Numbered from the stretch's first letter, positions 1-7,730 are shown. The stretch: DNA of 48,996 bases from an uncultured archaeon (GCA_902386205.1 CABMIH010000020.1:1-48996), one strand, 5' to 3'. Notes: generated from the letters alone by a model not told the origin. Made by a program: numbers and translations.

Positions 1-54
1 AGTTTTCAGATTATTCTCCCTAAGCCATGTCCTTATTTGCTGTTTTGTTAATAG

Positions 55-1500
55 TTGTGCCATTTTTGCGAAACTCCTATAGTGTCTCTTGTATTTGAAG
101 TTTCAGCAAAAACGGTTACACTCCCCGTATCGGACCAGAAAATCCTGTATCTTCAATCTTTCTTGGGTTTTGTAGAGGATTTTAGACCCTTGGATATTAT
201 TTCACTAAATTATGATACTTGCATTGAACAATTCTGTAATACTCATAAATTATCGTATCAAGATGGTTTTTATGTCTACTGGAATCCAAAAACTTTTACT
301 GCCGAGCACACTGATGTTCGGCATTACAAACTGCATGGATCAGTGATGTGGTATCAAAGCAGTCGAGGTGGTTATATTAAACTTCCCGTTATGACAGAAA
401 CAAGTAGAGTTAAACTCATTACAGGTGATACAGCCGAGAATCTAATGCTTTACCCGATGCAAAAATGGGACTTTGCAGAGCCACTTTTAGAATTGTTAGT
501 AGAAATAAAACATTTTCTTGAATCTGAGGCATGTAAATTTTTAATTGTTGTTGGTTATTCTTTTAGAGATGAACATATTAGAAGAATTTTATGGGATGCA
601 GCAAGGAAAAATAAAGAACTTCATCTAATATTGATAGATCCAAAAGCGCATCAGATTTATTTTGAAAAACTTAAATATTATGACGTTGCTAATAAAATCC
701 CATCCTCTCTTTACGGAAAAGTCGTCTGTCTGCCCTATAATTTTGAGGGGGTATTTTCTTATCTTAAAAACTATTATTTAATAAATCTAAAAGTAGGTCT
801 AAAAAGCGAGACAGTTCAACATAAAGCTGAGCTACAAGGAGGAAAAGCAAATTGGAGTTCTATCATTAGACATTTTATTTGGGCAGAATATACTGAAAAA
901 GCAGAAACTCTATGGGAGAGAATTGATAGCAATGAATTAATCGAAGGAGATTGGCAACTACTACTTGAATATCATTTGAAAATGGCAGTAAATCATTTGC
1001 TAAATAACCAAGAAAGGAAAGCAAATAAGCATATAAGAAATTTTAATAAATTTTTGTATATACTGATGGTTGATAGAATTAACGTAGGTGTTAATATAGG
1101 TGAGCGACCGATTATAGAAGTCAATTTCAATTATCGAATTCAAGACAATAATCCCCGCTCTGACGGAGTGTATAATTATATAAATTTCATTATAACCCTA
1201 TATGATTTTTGTGAAAGTCGGCAGAGATTTGTAAATTCTATTGATAGTGATAAATTAGAAGAAATCGCTAAAGTTTTAAAAAAACTTAAACTTTATTTAA
1301 ATTCTTTAAACGTAGATGGACATGGAAAAATTGGTGTTGAGGATTATATCAAACTTAGAAGAGATAAAATACCCGACATTAAGAAATTCAAAAATAAGTT
1401 CAAATTTAAAGATCCTTCATCACATCGAACTGAAAAATTAGCATCAATGGTCATTGAAATAGAGAGAAAAATTTTAAAAGAGATTATCAAAGTTGAGTAA
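55..1500 (+). CDS. SIR2-like domain protein, N-terminus missing
   Basis: A SIR2_2-type protein, a family common in anti-phage defence where the domain usually degrades or binds NAD. Visible are a SLNYDTCIE segment (about residue 50), KLHGS (about 93) and VVGYSFRDEHI (about 163), the usual second half of the fold. The N-terminal GAGxS nucleotide loop that should precede LNYD by about 100 residues is absent. Two stop codons (TAA TAG at 49-54) sit directly upstream in frame, and the reading frame begins at a weak TTG. The gene is therefore either frameshifted or truncated at its 5' end, or the missing part lies outside the window in another frame. The C-terminal 240 residues are an AT-rich, Lys-rich region without a recognised domain, possibly the partner or sensor domain. 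Base composition is more AT-rich than in the core genes, fitting horizontal acquisition. Confidence 0.6.
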   Translation: MCHFCETPIVSLVFEVSAKTVTLPVSDQKILYLQSFLGFVEDFRPLDIISLNYDTCIEQFCNTHKLSYQDGFYVYWNPKTFTAEHTDVRHYKLHGSVMWYQSSRGGYIKLPVMTETSRVKLITGDTAENLMLYPMQKWDFAEPLLELLVEIKHFLESEACKFLIVVGYSFRDEHIRRILWDAARKNKELHLILIDPKAHQIYFEKLKYYDVANKIPSSLYGKVVCLPYNFEGVFSYLKNYYLINLKVGLKSETVQHKAELQGGKANWSSIIRHFIWAEYTEKAETLWERIDSNELIEGDWQLLLEYHLKMAVNHLLNNQERKANKHIRNFNKFLYILMVDRINVGVNIGERPIIEVNFNYRIQDNNPRSDGVYNYINFIITLYDFCESRQRFVNSIDSDKLEEIAKVLKKLKLYLNSLNVDGHGKIGVEDYIKLRRDKIPDIKKFKNKFKFKDPSSHRTEKLASMVIEIERKILKEIIKVE

Positions 1501-1667
1501 AAAGATCCTCGATAATGGAGTAATAACAGTATTTGACCTGTAAAAAATTAGTTGGCATTGAACTAATAATTGTGCCTGAAAACAAAACTCAACAACTCTT
1601 CTAGAAATTCAAAAGCCCTGGCGCGAATACTCGCCTTAGCGCTGACCCTTGGGATAAATTAATATAC

Positions 1668-1692
1668 TATCAGTATCTAAGTAATACTGATA
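1668..1692. repeat. Inverted repeat upstream of AbrB gene
   Basis: A 9-bp perfect inverted repeat (TATCAGTAT ... ATACTGATA, 7-nt spacer) lies in the 267-bp gap between the SIR2-like gene and the AbrB-type gene. It could be an operator for the downstream regulator or a transcription end signal for the upstream gene. The rest of the gap shows nothing I can assign. Confidence 0.4.
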
Positions 1693-1848
1693 ATCATTGA
1701 TCGATTTTCATAAGGCTCCCATAAAATACAAGATACATGCCCCAATCGATTAAAAGAACGTTTCCAGATGAAAACTGATGAAGTGCGGCATTACCTGAAA
1801 ACAGGTAAACAGATAAAAAAGACAAACAAAGATGGAGAGATCGGGATT

Positions 1849-2139
1849 ATGACAAAATGCCTCCTGTGCGAGACAAAGATGAGAAAAGAACGTAAGGAGA
1901 TAGAAAAAGGCGTATGGGCTGTTGTTGAGGTCTGTCCTCATTGCAAAGATGAATGGATAGATGAAAAAGAACACGACAGGCTTGTAGACCTGTTCAGGCG
2001 CAAGACCTTCAACCTTGGAGGCAGTATTGCAGTCAGAATTCCCAAGGAAATTGCCGATGCCCTTTCCATACGTGAAGGAACCGAAGTAAACTTCTCTGTA
2101 CAGGATAAAAAGATAATAATTTCCAAAGCAACTGCATAA
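1849..2139 (+). CDS. AbrB/MazE-type protein with zinc finger
   Basis: The 96-residue product has an N-terminal zinc-finger-like part (CLLC near residue 4 and CPHC near residue 29, the YgiT/MqsA arrangement). A C-terminal SpoVT/AbrB swapped-hairpin domain follows (NLGGSIAVRIPKEIADALSIREGTEV). Such proteins are DNA-binding antitoxins or orphan regulators. I chose the ATG at 1849 because GGAGAG stands about 10 nt before it. The frame is open back to 1768, which would add 27 residues without a clear ribosome site. No toxin gene is adjacent; downstream lies a degenerate repeat. It may be a solo regulator or a survivor of a broken toxin-antitoxin pair. Confidence 0.75.
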   Translation: MTKCLLCETKMRKERKEIEKGVWAVVEVCPHCKDEWIDEKEHDRLVDLFRRKTFNLGGSIAVRIPKEIADALSIREGTEVNFSVQDKKIIISKATA

Positions 2140-2335
2140 GCTTACACTGCACTTTATTTTATCGGCAACATTGCATAGCGAAATCTGCGCCTGAATTGAT
2201 AATCTAAAATCTGGTTATCCGAACTGATTTCCAAAAACCTGAGCATCCTTATTGTGCTTTCGGATAATTTGGGGTCGAGGATAAAATCTATAGCCAGCCA
2301 GCGATTGAATTAAAATAAACAATACCTGTAACTCG

Positions 2336-2490
2336 ATCGAAAATTACAGGGATTCCATGCCTGTACTGACCGCATACAACGAAGAAGAACCATAAAACCT
2401 ACTCCATGCGCGGTAATCCAGGGCGCCCGGGGCAGGAACTCACGGCGGGCTTCGGGGAAAATTTAAGAAAATACTGAAGAGGTGCTGGAA
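2336..2490 (+). pseudogene. Relic 1 of an AAA_14/DUF4143-type ATPase
   Basis: This degenerate sequence is about 150 bp and clearly related to 3166-3385 and in part to 4184-4250. Shared blocks include GAAAATTACAG, CCTGTRCTGAC and a stretch reading GQEL-(P)TGF-(R)G-x-LRKY when translated. In AAA_14-type archaeal ATPases an ELPTGFRGRTLKY-like segment follows the sensor strand, so I read this as a decayed piece of such a gene. It has stops and no start. It runs up to the 3' end of the adjacent vapC, which it may have helped to position. The remaining gap 2140-2335 shows nothing recognisable. Confidence 0.45.
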
Positions 2491-2491
2491 G

Positions 2492-2884
2492 TTATTTAAT
2501 TTTATAAGGATTCAAAAATTTAAGCCCTTTAACTTTGATAAAATCCTTCTCATTTCTGGAAACCAGTATAGTATCATGCATTATGGATGTTGCGCAAATA
2601 AGCGCATCCCCCAATTTCAATCTGTACTTTTTCCTTATTCGTATGGTTTCCTCCGCGATCAGATCATCAACATTAAGAGTTACAAAATTCAATAAGAATT
2701 GATTAATACCTTTTTCTTCTTCTTTCGAAAGATCTGGAAAAGATAAAACTTCGATCTTATTGATCAAAGAAATACAAAGTTCATCCTCAATTATTTTTTT
2801 AAAAAAGGATACAGCTACCCTCTCTCCCTGCAGGAAATATATCAGGATATTCGTATCAATTAAATACCTGTCTTTCCCATTCAT
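2492..2884 (-). CDS. PIN-domain toxin, VapC family
   Basis: A PIN-fold ribonuclease of 130 residues. It has the N-terminal YLIDTNILIYF motif with the first acidic residue, a second acid in NKIEV, a third in KLGDALICATS, and the C-terminal SRNEKDF. VapC toxins cut tRNA or rRNA when the partner antitoxin is lost. The ATG at 2884 puts the Asp at residue 10, as is usual; the frame extends six codons further up to 2902. Its start overlaps the end of the antitoxin gene by about 29 bp, so the pair is translationally coupled. All expected acidic residues are present, so it is probably active. Confidence 0.85.
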   Translation of the reverse strand: MNGKDRYLIDTNILIYFLQGERVAVSFFKKIIEDELCISLINKIEVLSFPDLSKEEEKGINQFLLNFVTLNVDDLIAEETIRIRKKYRLKLGDALICATSIMHDTILVSRNEKDFIKVKGLKFLNPYKIK

Positions 2885-3077
2885 TTCTAATATCTCTTTC
2901 AAATTTCAAAGCATCCGGTTTCCCTTTTAATATTCCGCTGTATCCGAGAATATCTTTTTTCCGCAGTTTCAAACTTTCTTTTTCTATAGATTTTGCCAAC
3001 CACCCGATTATTTCGGTCTTTTCTCTTAAAGATAATCGCATAATCTCATTCATTATGCTTTTCGCATTTTCATTCAT
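2856..3077 (-). CDS. Antitoxin partner of VapC
   Basis: A 73-residue, charged, mostly helical protein directly upstream of and overlapping the PIN toxin gene, so it is the antitoxin of the pair. The N-terminal half (AKSIMNEIMRLSLREKTEII) looks like the helix-rich dimerisation part of small addiction antitoxins that carry no AbrB or RHH signature. The C-terminal half (DALKFERDIRNEWERQ) is the likely toxin-wrapping tail. I do not recognise a named family with certainty. The start is an ATG at 3077 after GACGAG. Confidence 0.75.
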   Translation of the reverse strand: MNENAKSIMNEIMRLSLREKTEIIGWLAKSIEKESLKLRKKDILGYSGILKGKPDALKFERDIRNEWERQVFN

Positions 3078-3165
3078 CTCGTCACCACTTTTATTATATG
3101 ATCCTGATTATTTATAAATGTTTTATCACAGGCTGTCAGTTAATCATCAATAGCTATGACCCGCT

Positions 3166-3385
3166 TGAAAATTACAGAGGTTCCAAAATACCTGTGCTGA
3201 CACCAAATATCGAAAAGATCTGGAAACCAGCCTGTGCGCGACGGGAATTCCGGACGCCTGGACAGGAACTCCCGACGGGCTTCAGGGGAACCTTAAAAAG
3301 ATACTGGAGCTGTGCCTGGGAGTTATTCATGAAGGCACTTGGAAAAAGAGCCGAAATCTCTGCGGTGGAGATAAGTACGCAATAA
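3166..3385 (+). pseudogene. Relic 2 of an AAA_14/DUF4143-type ATPase
   Basis: The second and best preserved copy of the relic sequence. Translated in one frame it gives RREFRTPGQELPTGFRG, then TLKRYW and a tail AEISAVEIST. This resembles the GSS-(x)-LLSxELPTGFRGRTLKY segment and the following strand of archaeal AAA_14 ATPases. An open frame runs over it from 3098, but it has no credible start, no ribosome site and no intact Walker motifs, so I do not call it a gene. It separates two toxin-antitoxin modules. The assignment to the ATPase family is from memory of the motif and needs a profile search. Confidence 0.5.
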
Positions 3386-3414
3386 TTAAGTATCAATGGA
3401 ACCAATAATATATT

Positions 3415-3672
3415 ATGATACATAAACAGGTTGCTTTCTCTCTTCCTTCAGATGTATTGCAGGCGTTTAAAGAGCCGGTTGGAGCCCTTGAAAAGAAATT
3501 CAGGCTTTATCTTGCGATAATGCTGTATCGCGAGGCTGAGCTATCACTTGAGAGGGCTGCAAAGATGGCAGGTCTTTGCATAGAAGATTTTATTTACGAA
3601 CTTGGTAAGCATAATGTAAGTGTTTTCAATTATCCTGCTGAGGAACTTAAAAAAGAACTGGAAAGCATATAG
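3415..3672 (+). CDS. UPF0175-family antitoxin
   Basis: An 85-residue protein of the UPF0175 family, paired with DUF3368 toxins across archaea and cyanobacteria. Typical features are the long helix FRLYLAIMLYREAELSLERAAKMAGL, which forms a helix-turn-helix, followed by the YELGKHNVSVFNYPAEEL block. The stop codon TAG (3670-3672) is followed at once by the toxin ATG, so the two are one operon. It should neutralise the toxin and probably represses the operon. Confidence 0.9.
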   Translation: MIHKQVAFSLPSDVLQAFKEPVGALEKKFRLYLAIMLYREAELSLERAAKMAGLCIEDFIYELGKHNVSVFNYPAEELKKELESI

Positions 3673-4140
3673 ATGATAGTATCCAATTCCAGCCCCTTAA
3701 TCGTATTTTCGAAGATTAACAGGCTTTCGCTGTTACAGGAGATATTTGGTGAGGTCTATATTCCAAAAGCCGTATTTGAAGAAGTAACAAGAGGCAAAAA
3801 AGGAGAGGAGATTGTTAAAAATGACTGGATTAAAATTAAAGAAATCAAGGATAAAGATTTTGCGGAATACCTTTCAAAAATTATTGGAAAGGGAGAAGCA
3901 GAGGCTATAATCCTTGCAAAGGAATGTAGAAGCAGGCTGCTTATTGATGATGCACAGGGAAGGAAGCATGCTGAGCTGCTAAACCTGAAATTTATCGGCT
4001 GTCTGGGTTTGGTCAAAATGGCAAAAAAACAAGGATTGATAGAATCTGCTGGAGATGTTTTAAAGGAAATGAAAAATGTGTCATTCTACATTGAAGAGGG
4101 GCTGATAACAGCACTGCTGGAGAGCGTTGGAGAAAAATGA
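3673..4140 (+). CDS. DUF3368 PIN-like toxin
   Basis: A 155-residue PIN-like nuclease of the DUF3368 family. It begins with the conserved NSSPLIVFSKI strand. The middle acid-rich motif is GKGEAEAIILAKE (about residues 76-88), and the third motif is LLIDDAQGRKHAELL (about 93-107), which supplies the catalytic acids. GCLGLVKMAKKQGLI is the family's usual C-terminal helix. It is predicted to be an RNase toxin held in check by the UPF0175 protein just upstream with zero spacing. It appears intact. Confidence 0.9.
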   Translation: MIVSNSSPLIVFSKINRLSLLQEIFGEVYIPKAVFEEVTRGKKGEEIVKNDWIKIKEIKDKDFAEYLSKIIGKGEAEAIILAKECRSRLLIDDAQGRKHAELLNLKFIGCLGLVKMAKKQGLIESAGDVLKEMKNVSFYIEEGLITALLESVGEK

Positions 4141-4183
4141 GTAAATTCTTGATAACAATGACAAGGATTGGGAAACGGAAAAA

Positions 4184-4510
4184 AGTTGCCTGCATGCGGC
4201 GGGATTTCCGGGTGGCCGGGCGGGAACTCCCTACGGACTTCAGGAATTAGGGCTTTTTCAGCATCAAAATGCCTAGACTTTTTTAAGGGGTTGGGTCACA
4301 AGATCGGAAAAGAAAGTCCGCTTGATCTTGAAAACCACTCGCAGGAAGGGTATCATTTCTTTTTTGCCAGCCATGCAATAAAAGACCGCACGCAGAAAAG
4401 CATATCCGGGCGGGTACTCCATGAGCGGCAGGAGAGACTCTGTCAGGAGAACGCGGTCAAAGAAAAATTGGACAGCGAGAAAACAAAAGACAGTGAAATT
4501 CGCGGGCATG
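4184..4510 (+). pseudogene. Relic 3 of an AAA_14/DUF4143-type ATPase
   Basis: This mosaic relic links the others. Positions 4184-4250 repeat the RREF-x-GRELPT-DFR segment of relics 1 and 2. Positions 4254-4370 match 7941-8060 at roughly 100 of 115 bases and translate to SKCLDFFKGLGHKIGK and LDLENHSQEGY-HFFF. Positions 4396-4510 match 5903-6122 (ERQERL-QENAV and LDSEKTKD). The middle of the DUF4143 domain is deleted between ENAV and SEKTKD. A 198-codon frame (4168-4764) runs through it but is chimeric and enters the antisense of the MNT gene, so I treat the segment as a pseudogene. Confidence 0.5.
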
Positions 4511-4620
4511 TGGCATGTGCCGGGGAATCAGGTTTGGATCACGGCCTGATAATTACAAAGGATTTTGGGAAAGTCGAAATCGTTGGTGGAATAAAGATAA
4601 ATTTCATGCTTTCCACACAA

Positions 4621-4953
4621 TTATGCAGCATGCATTACTTTCCCCTTTCTTGCATATTCAACAACGAGGGATGTTCCTTTCTCAAACTCTTCCGAGGTCA
4701 GGGTAACAATATCAAGAGGCATCATGAATTTTTTAAGAGTCATTATTTCAGCGTCTTTAGTTAACCTCGCCCGTTCAAAAATGTTTTTGCCACGAAAATC
4801 TTCTGAAATAATTAGAATATCAACATCGCTCTCCTCAGTGATTTTTCCTTTGACCTGTGATCCAAATAAAATTATTTTTGAAACTTTCAATCCTTTTTCT
4901 TTCAAACATTTTTCAAAGAATCTGATTGCCTTAGTTACTTTTTCTTTAACCAT
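4621..4953 (-). CDS. MNT-type nucleotidyltransferase antitoxin
   Basis: A minimal nucleotidyltransferase of 110 residues. It carries the polymerase-beta signature ILFGSQVKGK followed by ESDVDILII, the GS motif plus DxD pair that binds Mg and nucleotide (about residues 29-50). A third acid is in MPLDIVTLT. In HEPN/MNT modules this protein is the antitoxin and can AMPylate the HEPN toxin. Its ATG at 4953 lies inside the 3' end of the HEPN gene (19-bp overlap), so the two are translated as a coupled pair. Confidence 0.9.
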   Translation of the reverse strand: MVKEKVTKAIRFFEKCLKEKGLKVSKIILFGSQVKGKITEESDVDILIISEDFRGKNIFERARLTKDAEIMTLKKFMMPLDIVTLTSEEFEKGTSLVVEYARKGKVMHAA

Positions 4954-5306
4954 CTCAATAACTCCTTACTTTTGTCAAGTATTTCTTTTGTTTTTTCTCT
5001 GTCATAGTCTTCCAACATTTTCTGCAGGTCAGCGGGGTATCGGGTTAGAACACTTACCCTGTTTAGGGTGAAAACGAAATCATACATATCTTCCGGAATT
5101 TCCATTTCAATAATTTCAAGCAGATATAACAGAATGTGGGTTTTTGGTGGAGCATCCCCGAATTTCTCGATATATAGTCCTTTGAGAGCCTTTTCGATGG
5201 ATAAATGGCACATGAATACAGAATAAAAATATCTCTCTCCACTGAACATGAATTCTGCCGTATCCACGTCATAATCAGCTTGCCTATACCACTCTTCTTT
5301 ATCCAT
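4935..5306 (-). CDS. HEPN-domain toxin
   Basis: A HEPN (higher eukaryote and prokaryote nucleotide-binding) protein of about 123 residues, the toxin of the HEPN/MNT module. The start is typical (KEEWYRQADYDVDTAEFM). The central helix RYFYSVFMCHLSIEKALKGLY and the late TRYPAD segment are both usual in this family. I choose the ATG at 5306, preceded by AAGGA, which begins at the conserved WxxxAxxDxxxA segment. The frame is open to 5429 but the extra 41 residues are low-complexity and unlike the family. It overlaps the MNT gene downstream. Confidence 0.85.
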   Translation of the reverse strand: MDKEEWYRQADYDVDTAEFMFSGERYFYSVFMCHLSIEKALKGLYIEKFGDAPPKTHILLYLLEIIEMEIPEDMYDFVFTLNRVSVLTRYPADLQKMLEDYDREKTKEILDKSKELLRWLKKK

Positions 5307-5455
5307 GTATTTTTTCCTTGTTGATTTATTGTTTTGTTCGTTTATCTGCTTTTCCTGATGTCTCTTTCCTTTTTCACAGGTAAAGTATAATATTATATCC
5401 TTTATGCGTGGTTTCAGTGTATCTTTCATTACAAGGTCAACCTTAACGCCAAGTC

Positions 5456-5497
5456 TGATGAATCCGTTTTAATGAACAAAAAACTTTGGATTCATCA
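5456..5497. repeat. 10-bp inverted repeat between RHH and HEPN genes
   Basis: TGATGAATCC and its perfect complement GGATTCATCA are separated by 22 nt rich in A/T. The element lies 3' of the RHH gene and 5' of the HEPN/MNT operon, both on the minus strand. It may be a terminator for the first or an operator for the second. Confidence 0.4.
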
Positions 5498-5546
5498 AAG
5501 CCTGAAACAACAGGAGAAAGGTCATATACCGAAATCTTCAAAGGTA

Positions 5547-5813
5547 TCAAAATACGCGCTGGGCGTACCCTTCCCATAGCCTTTTTCGTATATCCTTTAT
5601 TTCAGTTAAAAGTTTATCAACATCTTTTTCAGCCATTGGCGGCGCTGCACGGCTTTTTTCTTCCAATTCCCTTAGAATAACATCGTTTATGGTTTTCTTT
5701 ACGGCATAAGTGATGAATTCACTTTTGTTTTTGAACTCGCCTGCTTTTATAAAGTGGTCTATCAGGGAGGAATCCTTTGCTGGGAGCCTGACAATATTAA
5801 CATCTGCATTCAT
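5547..5813 (-). CDS. Ribbon-helix-helix protein, orphan antitoxin-like
   Basis: An 88-residue protein that opens with a beta strand (NADVNIVRLPAK) followed by two helices (SSLIDHFIKAG and KSEFITYAVKKTINDVIL). This is the ribbon-helix-helix plan of CopG/ParD-like DNA-binding proteins. The C-terminal third is a charged helix (DVDKLLTEIKDIRKRLWEGYA) of the kind that contacts a toxin. No toxin gene is adjacent: HEPN/MNT lies downstream and a relic upstream. It is probably an orphan antitoxin or a solo regulator. Start ATG at 5813. Confidence 0.7.
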   Translation of the reverse strand: MNADVNIVRLPAKDSSLIDHFIKAGEFKNKSEFITYAVKKTINDVILRELEEKSRAAPPMAEKDVDKLLTEIKDIRKRLWEGYAQRVF

Positions 5814-5902
5814 ATAAAAATATTATTAGAACTCATAGTATATTAGTCTTCTTTTTTGAATGAGAAACCTGAAGCAGGGGCTCACAGGTCGAAATGCCTT
5901 AT

Positions 5903-6122
5903 AAAAGCATATCCGGGCGATATGGGTACTCCATGAGCGGCAGGAGAGACTCTGGCAAGAGAACGCGGTCTTCCTGGAACTGGAACGAACGCAGCAGCAC
6001 GATATCCAATACTGGAAAAGCAGGGATGGTCTTGAATTGAATTTCGTCATACGTGAGCGCGATCAAAGAAATAATTCGGGTCGCATATGAATTGGGCAGC
6101 GAAAAAACAAAAGACTGTGAAG
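5903..6122 (+). pseudogene. Relic 4: C-terminal DUF4143 fragment
   Basis: The start repeats 4396-4460 almost exactly (ATATCCGGGCG ... ACTCCATGAGCGGCAGGAGAG). The piece translates, with frame breaks, to QENAVFLELER, then IQYWKSRDGLELNFVI, then IRVAYELGSEKTKD. These three blocks, in this order, are what I remember as the signature of the C-terminal DUF4143 domain of AAA_14 ATPases (LENxVFLEL ... IYYWR-x-EVDFVI ... IQVxYEL). There is no start codon or Walker motif and the frame shifts twice, so it is a decayed remnant. Confidence 0.6.
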
Positions 6123-6153
6123 GGCTTCCTATCCAAAGGATTATTATTCCAAA

Positions 6154-6168
6154 ATACCATAATGGTAT
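6154..6168. promoter_or_regulatory. Palindromic operator candidate before vapB
   Basis: ATACCAT-A-ATGGTAT is a perfect 15-bp palindrome ending 3 bp before the ATG of the AbrB-type antitoxin gene at 6172. Antitoxins of this family bind palindromes at their own promoter, so this is the likely autoregulatory site. It overlaps the expected promoter/initiator region. Confidence 0.6.
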
Positions 6169-6171
6169 AAT

Positions 6172-6435
6172 ATGGAAATCGTGAACATTGATAAAGCCGG
6201 CAGAATTGTTATTCCTGGCGCCCTGCGCAAGAAGCTGAAGCTGAACGAAAGCTCCAAGCTGCTAATTGCAGATGTCAAAAACGACCTTTTGATCATCAAA
6301 AAAATAAACATCGAAGAACTGGCGGAACAGCTTGAGAAAGACTTTAAAAACATCGATATCGATAGCATAGTTGGCAAGGTGCGAAGTGACGTTAAAGAAA
6401 AAATCAGGAAAAAGCATCCGTCGGTTCCTGGTTAA
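6172..6435 (+). CDS. AbrB-type antitoxin, VapB family
   Basis: An 87-residue SpoVT/AbrB protein. The swapped-hairpin DNA-binding domain fills the first 45 residues (VNIDKAGRIVIPGALRKKLKL and SSKLLIADVKNDLLIIKK). An acidic helix follows (ELAEQLEKDFKNIDIDSIV) that would bind a PIN toxin. A perfect palindrome lies immediately upstream. The expected toxin frame begins within the last codons but is broken (see next entry), so the antitoxin now stands without a functional partner. Confidence 0.85.
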   Translation: MEIVNIDKAGRIVIPGALRKKLKLNESSKLLIADVKNDLLIIKKINIEELAEQLEKDFKNIDIDSIVGKVRSDVKEKIRKKHPSVPG

Positions 6436-6619
6436 TGAAAATCTGTTCATCGCTGCCATTAAGAATCCGAAAAAGGAAACTGCGTCACTGCGACTACTTC
6501 TCAAACTAATCGATAATACTGCTTTTGTGCTCATTGGTAATGAATTCTTGGTCATGGAAATGGAAAAGTACGCGCAGGTGTTTGAATCAAAACGCAGAAA
6601 AGAGATTCTCATTTTTTAA
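6419..6619 (+). pseudogene. Truncated VapC (PIN) remnant
   Basis: In the frame overlapping the 3' end of vapB one reads RRFLVNENLFIAAIKNPKKE, then SLRLLLKLI and IGNEFLVMEMEKYA. This is the N-terminal half of an archaeal PIN toxin. Position 5 has Asn (VNEN) where the first catalytic Asp would be expected. There is no ATG, GTG or TTG just before RRFL; the nearest in-frame start is a TTG at 6371, inside vapB. The frame ends after about 65 residues, so the second half with the other acids is gone. It overlaps the convergent HEAT gene by 11 bp, suggesting a rearrangement replaced the 3' half. Confidence 0.7.
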
Positions 6620-7493
6620 CGTTGTCTCTATTAACAATCAGATGTCTAAAGCCCATTTCATCAAGTACATTCTTTAAATCTTCTTCGTTCGGTGCCATGA
6701 GGTCAGCTAGTTCAGAAAAGAATCCATCAGAAATTCCTGGTTCATCCTTAATAAGAGGGACAAGCCCCGATTTTTGCGTTGCCTTTACGGGTTGTGCTTT
6801 TGTTTCCGAAAGTCTCTGTCTGACAGTTTCTTTTAGATTATCCATCGCATATGCAGCCTCTGAACGCAAATTACTATCAGGATGGTTGAGGCGTAAATCC
6901 TCCAAAACATCGTATATATCTGCTACGATTGTCCGGTCTTTCTCTGCAATTTTCATTATTAACCTGCATGTATAAGTCCTCTCATCCAAGTTAAGACCAT
7001 TTAACATTCGAGTCATCTTTTTTGAGTGAACTCTGAAAAACTCATAATGTGTTATTGCGAGGAGAGCGAGCATGAAATAAGCCTTCTCTCTGACTTTTTT
7101 GCTTGTATTTTCGAGACTCGTTAGTAGTTCAGGCACAGCAACGCCCATTCGCTCTGGATATTTTTGAGTTATTTTGAACAGAATTTCAAGAATCTTTAGC
7201 ATATCATCTTCACGAAGGTCTTCTTTTCTTTTCTGCATGAAGCCTACGATAGCATCTACAGAGTAATCTGCCAAGCCGATGTAATCTTCAGCCAGTTTAT
7301 TTAAACCAAAAATAGCTGAATTTTGGGCTTTTATATCGCTTTTCTGTAATATGCCATTGAGCGTCCCTATAACTTTTGATACTATAGAGGGTTGCTTATC
7401 GAGTAGTTCTACAAGAGAGATGATATTAGCTTCATTTGCCCTTCCAGCCTCAATATTTTTGAGGATACTCCGTGCTTTTTTTTCTGGATTCAT
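6609..7493 (-). CDS. HEAT/ARM-like repeat protein
   Basis: A 294-residue all-helical protein built of paired helices of about 38-42 residues. Examples are VSKVIGTLNGILQKSDIKAQNSAIFGLNKLAEDY, VAVPELLTSLENTSKKVREKA, and a late RSEAAYAMDNL. This pattern is typical of HEAT or ARM solenoids used as protein-binding scaffolds. The last 70 residues are a linker and a small C-terminal helix pair. I choose the ATG at 7493, two codons after a possible TTG. No enzyme motif is visible. Whether it belongs to the island or to the core is unclear; it ends within the broken vapC. Confidence 0.65.
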   Translation of the reverse strand: MNPEKKARSILKNIEAGRANEANIISLVELLDKQPSIVSKVIGTLNGILQKSDIKAQNSAIFGLNKLAEDYIGLADYSVDAIVGFMQKRKEDLREDDMLKILEILFKITQKYPERMGVAVPELLTSLENTSKKVREKAYFMLALLAITHYEFFRVHSKKMTRMLNGLNLDERTYTCRLIMKIAEKDRTIVADIYDVLEDLRLNHPDSNLRSEAAYAMDNLKETVRQRLSETKAQPVKATQKSGLVPLIKDEPGISDGFFSELADLMAPNEEDLKNVLDEMGFRHLIVNRDNVKK

Positions 7494-7699
7494 ATACAAA
7501 TCTTTTTTTTTACTTTAAATATAAATATTCTTTCTCTATGAATATAAGGTTTAGTATTTACCCAAAAAATCAACTAATGATATATTGTAAGTGCAGGTTA
7601 TAATATTTGAATATACATTGTCTATAATATGTGTTGACTATTATAAATGTTATAGTATTTTCCAGATGGCTGGCTATGAATTTTAGTCATAGATGCAAC

Positions 7700-7730
7700 A
7701 TGAAAAAGCAGTGGTAGCAGACTTTTTCAT
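7700..7730. repeat. Small hairpin in the 7.5-8.1 kb gap
   Basis: ATGAAAAAG and CTTTTTCAT form a 9-bp perfect stem around a 13-nt loop. It stands in the AT-rich gap 7494-8125, which otherwise contains only relic 5. It might be part of a regulatory leader, but no gene follows on the plus strand. Confidence 0.3.

Noticed and set aside
3098-3385. 95-codon frame as a gene
   Set aside because: Only the relic segment is recognisable; there is no ribosome site and the start falls inside the preceding promoter region.
4168-4764. 198-codon frame as a real gene
   Set aside because: It is a chimera of relic ATPase pieces and the antisense of the MNT gene, with frame breaks against its own repeats.
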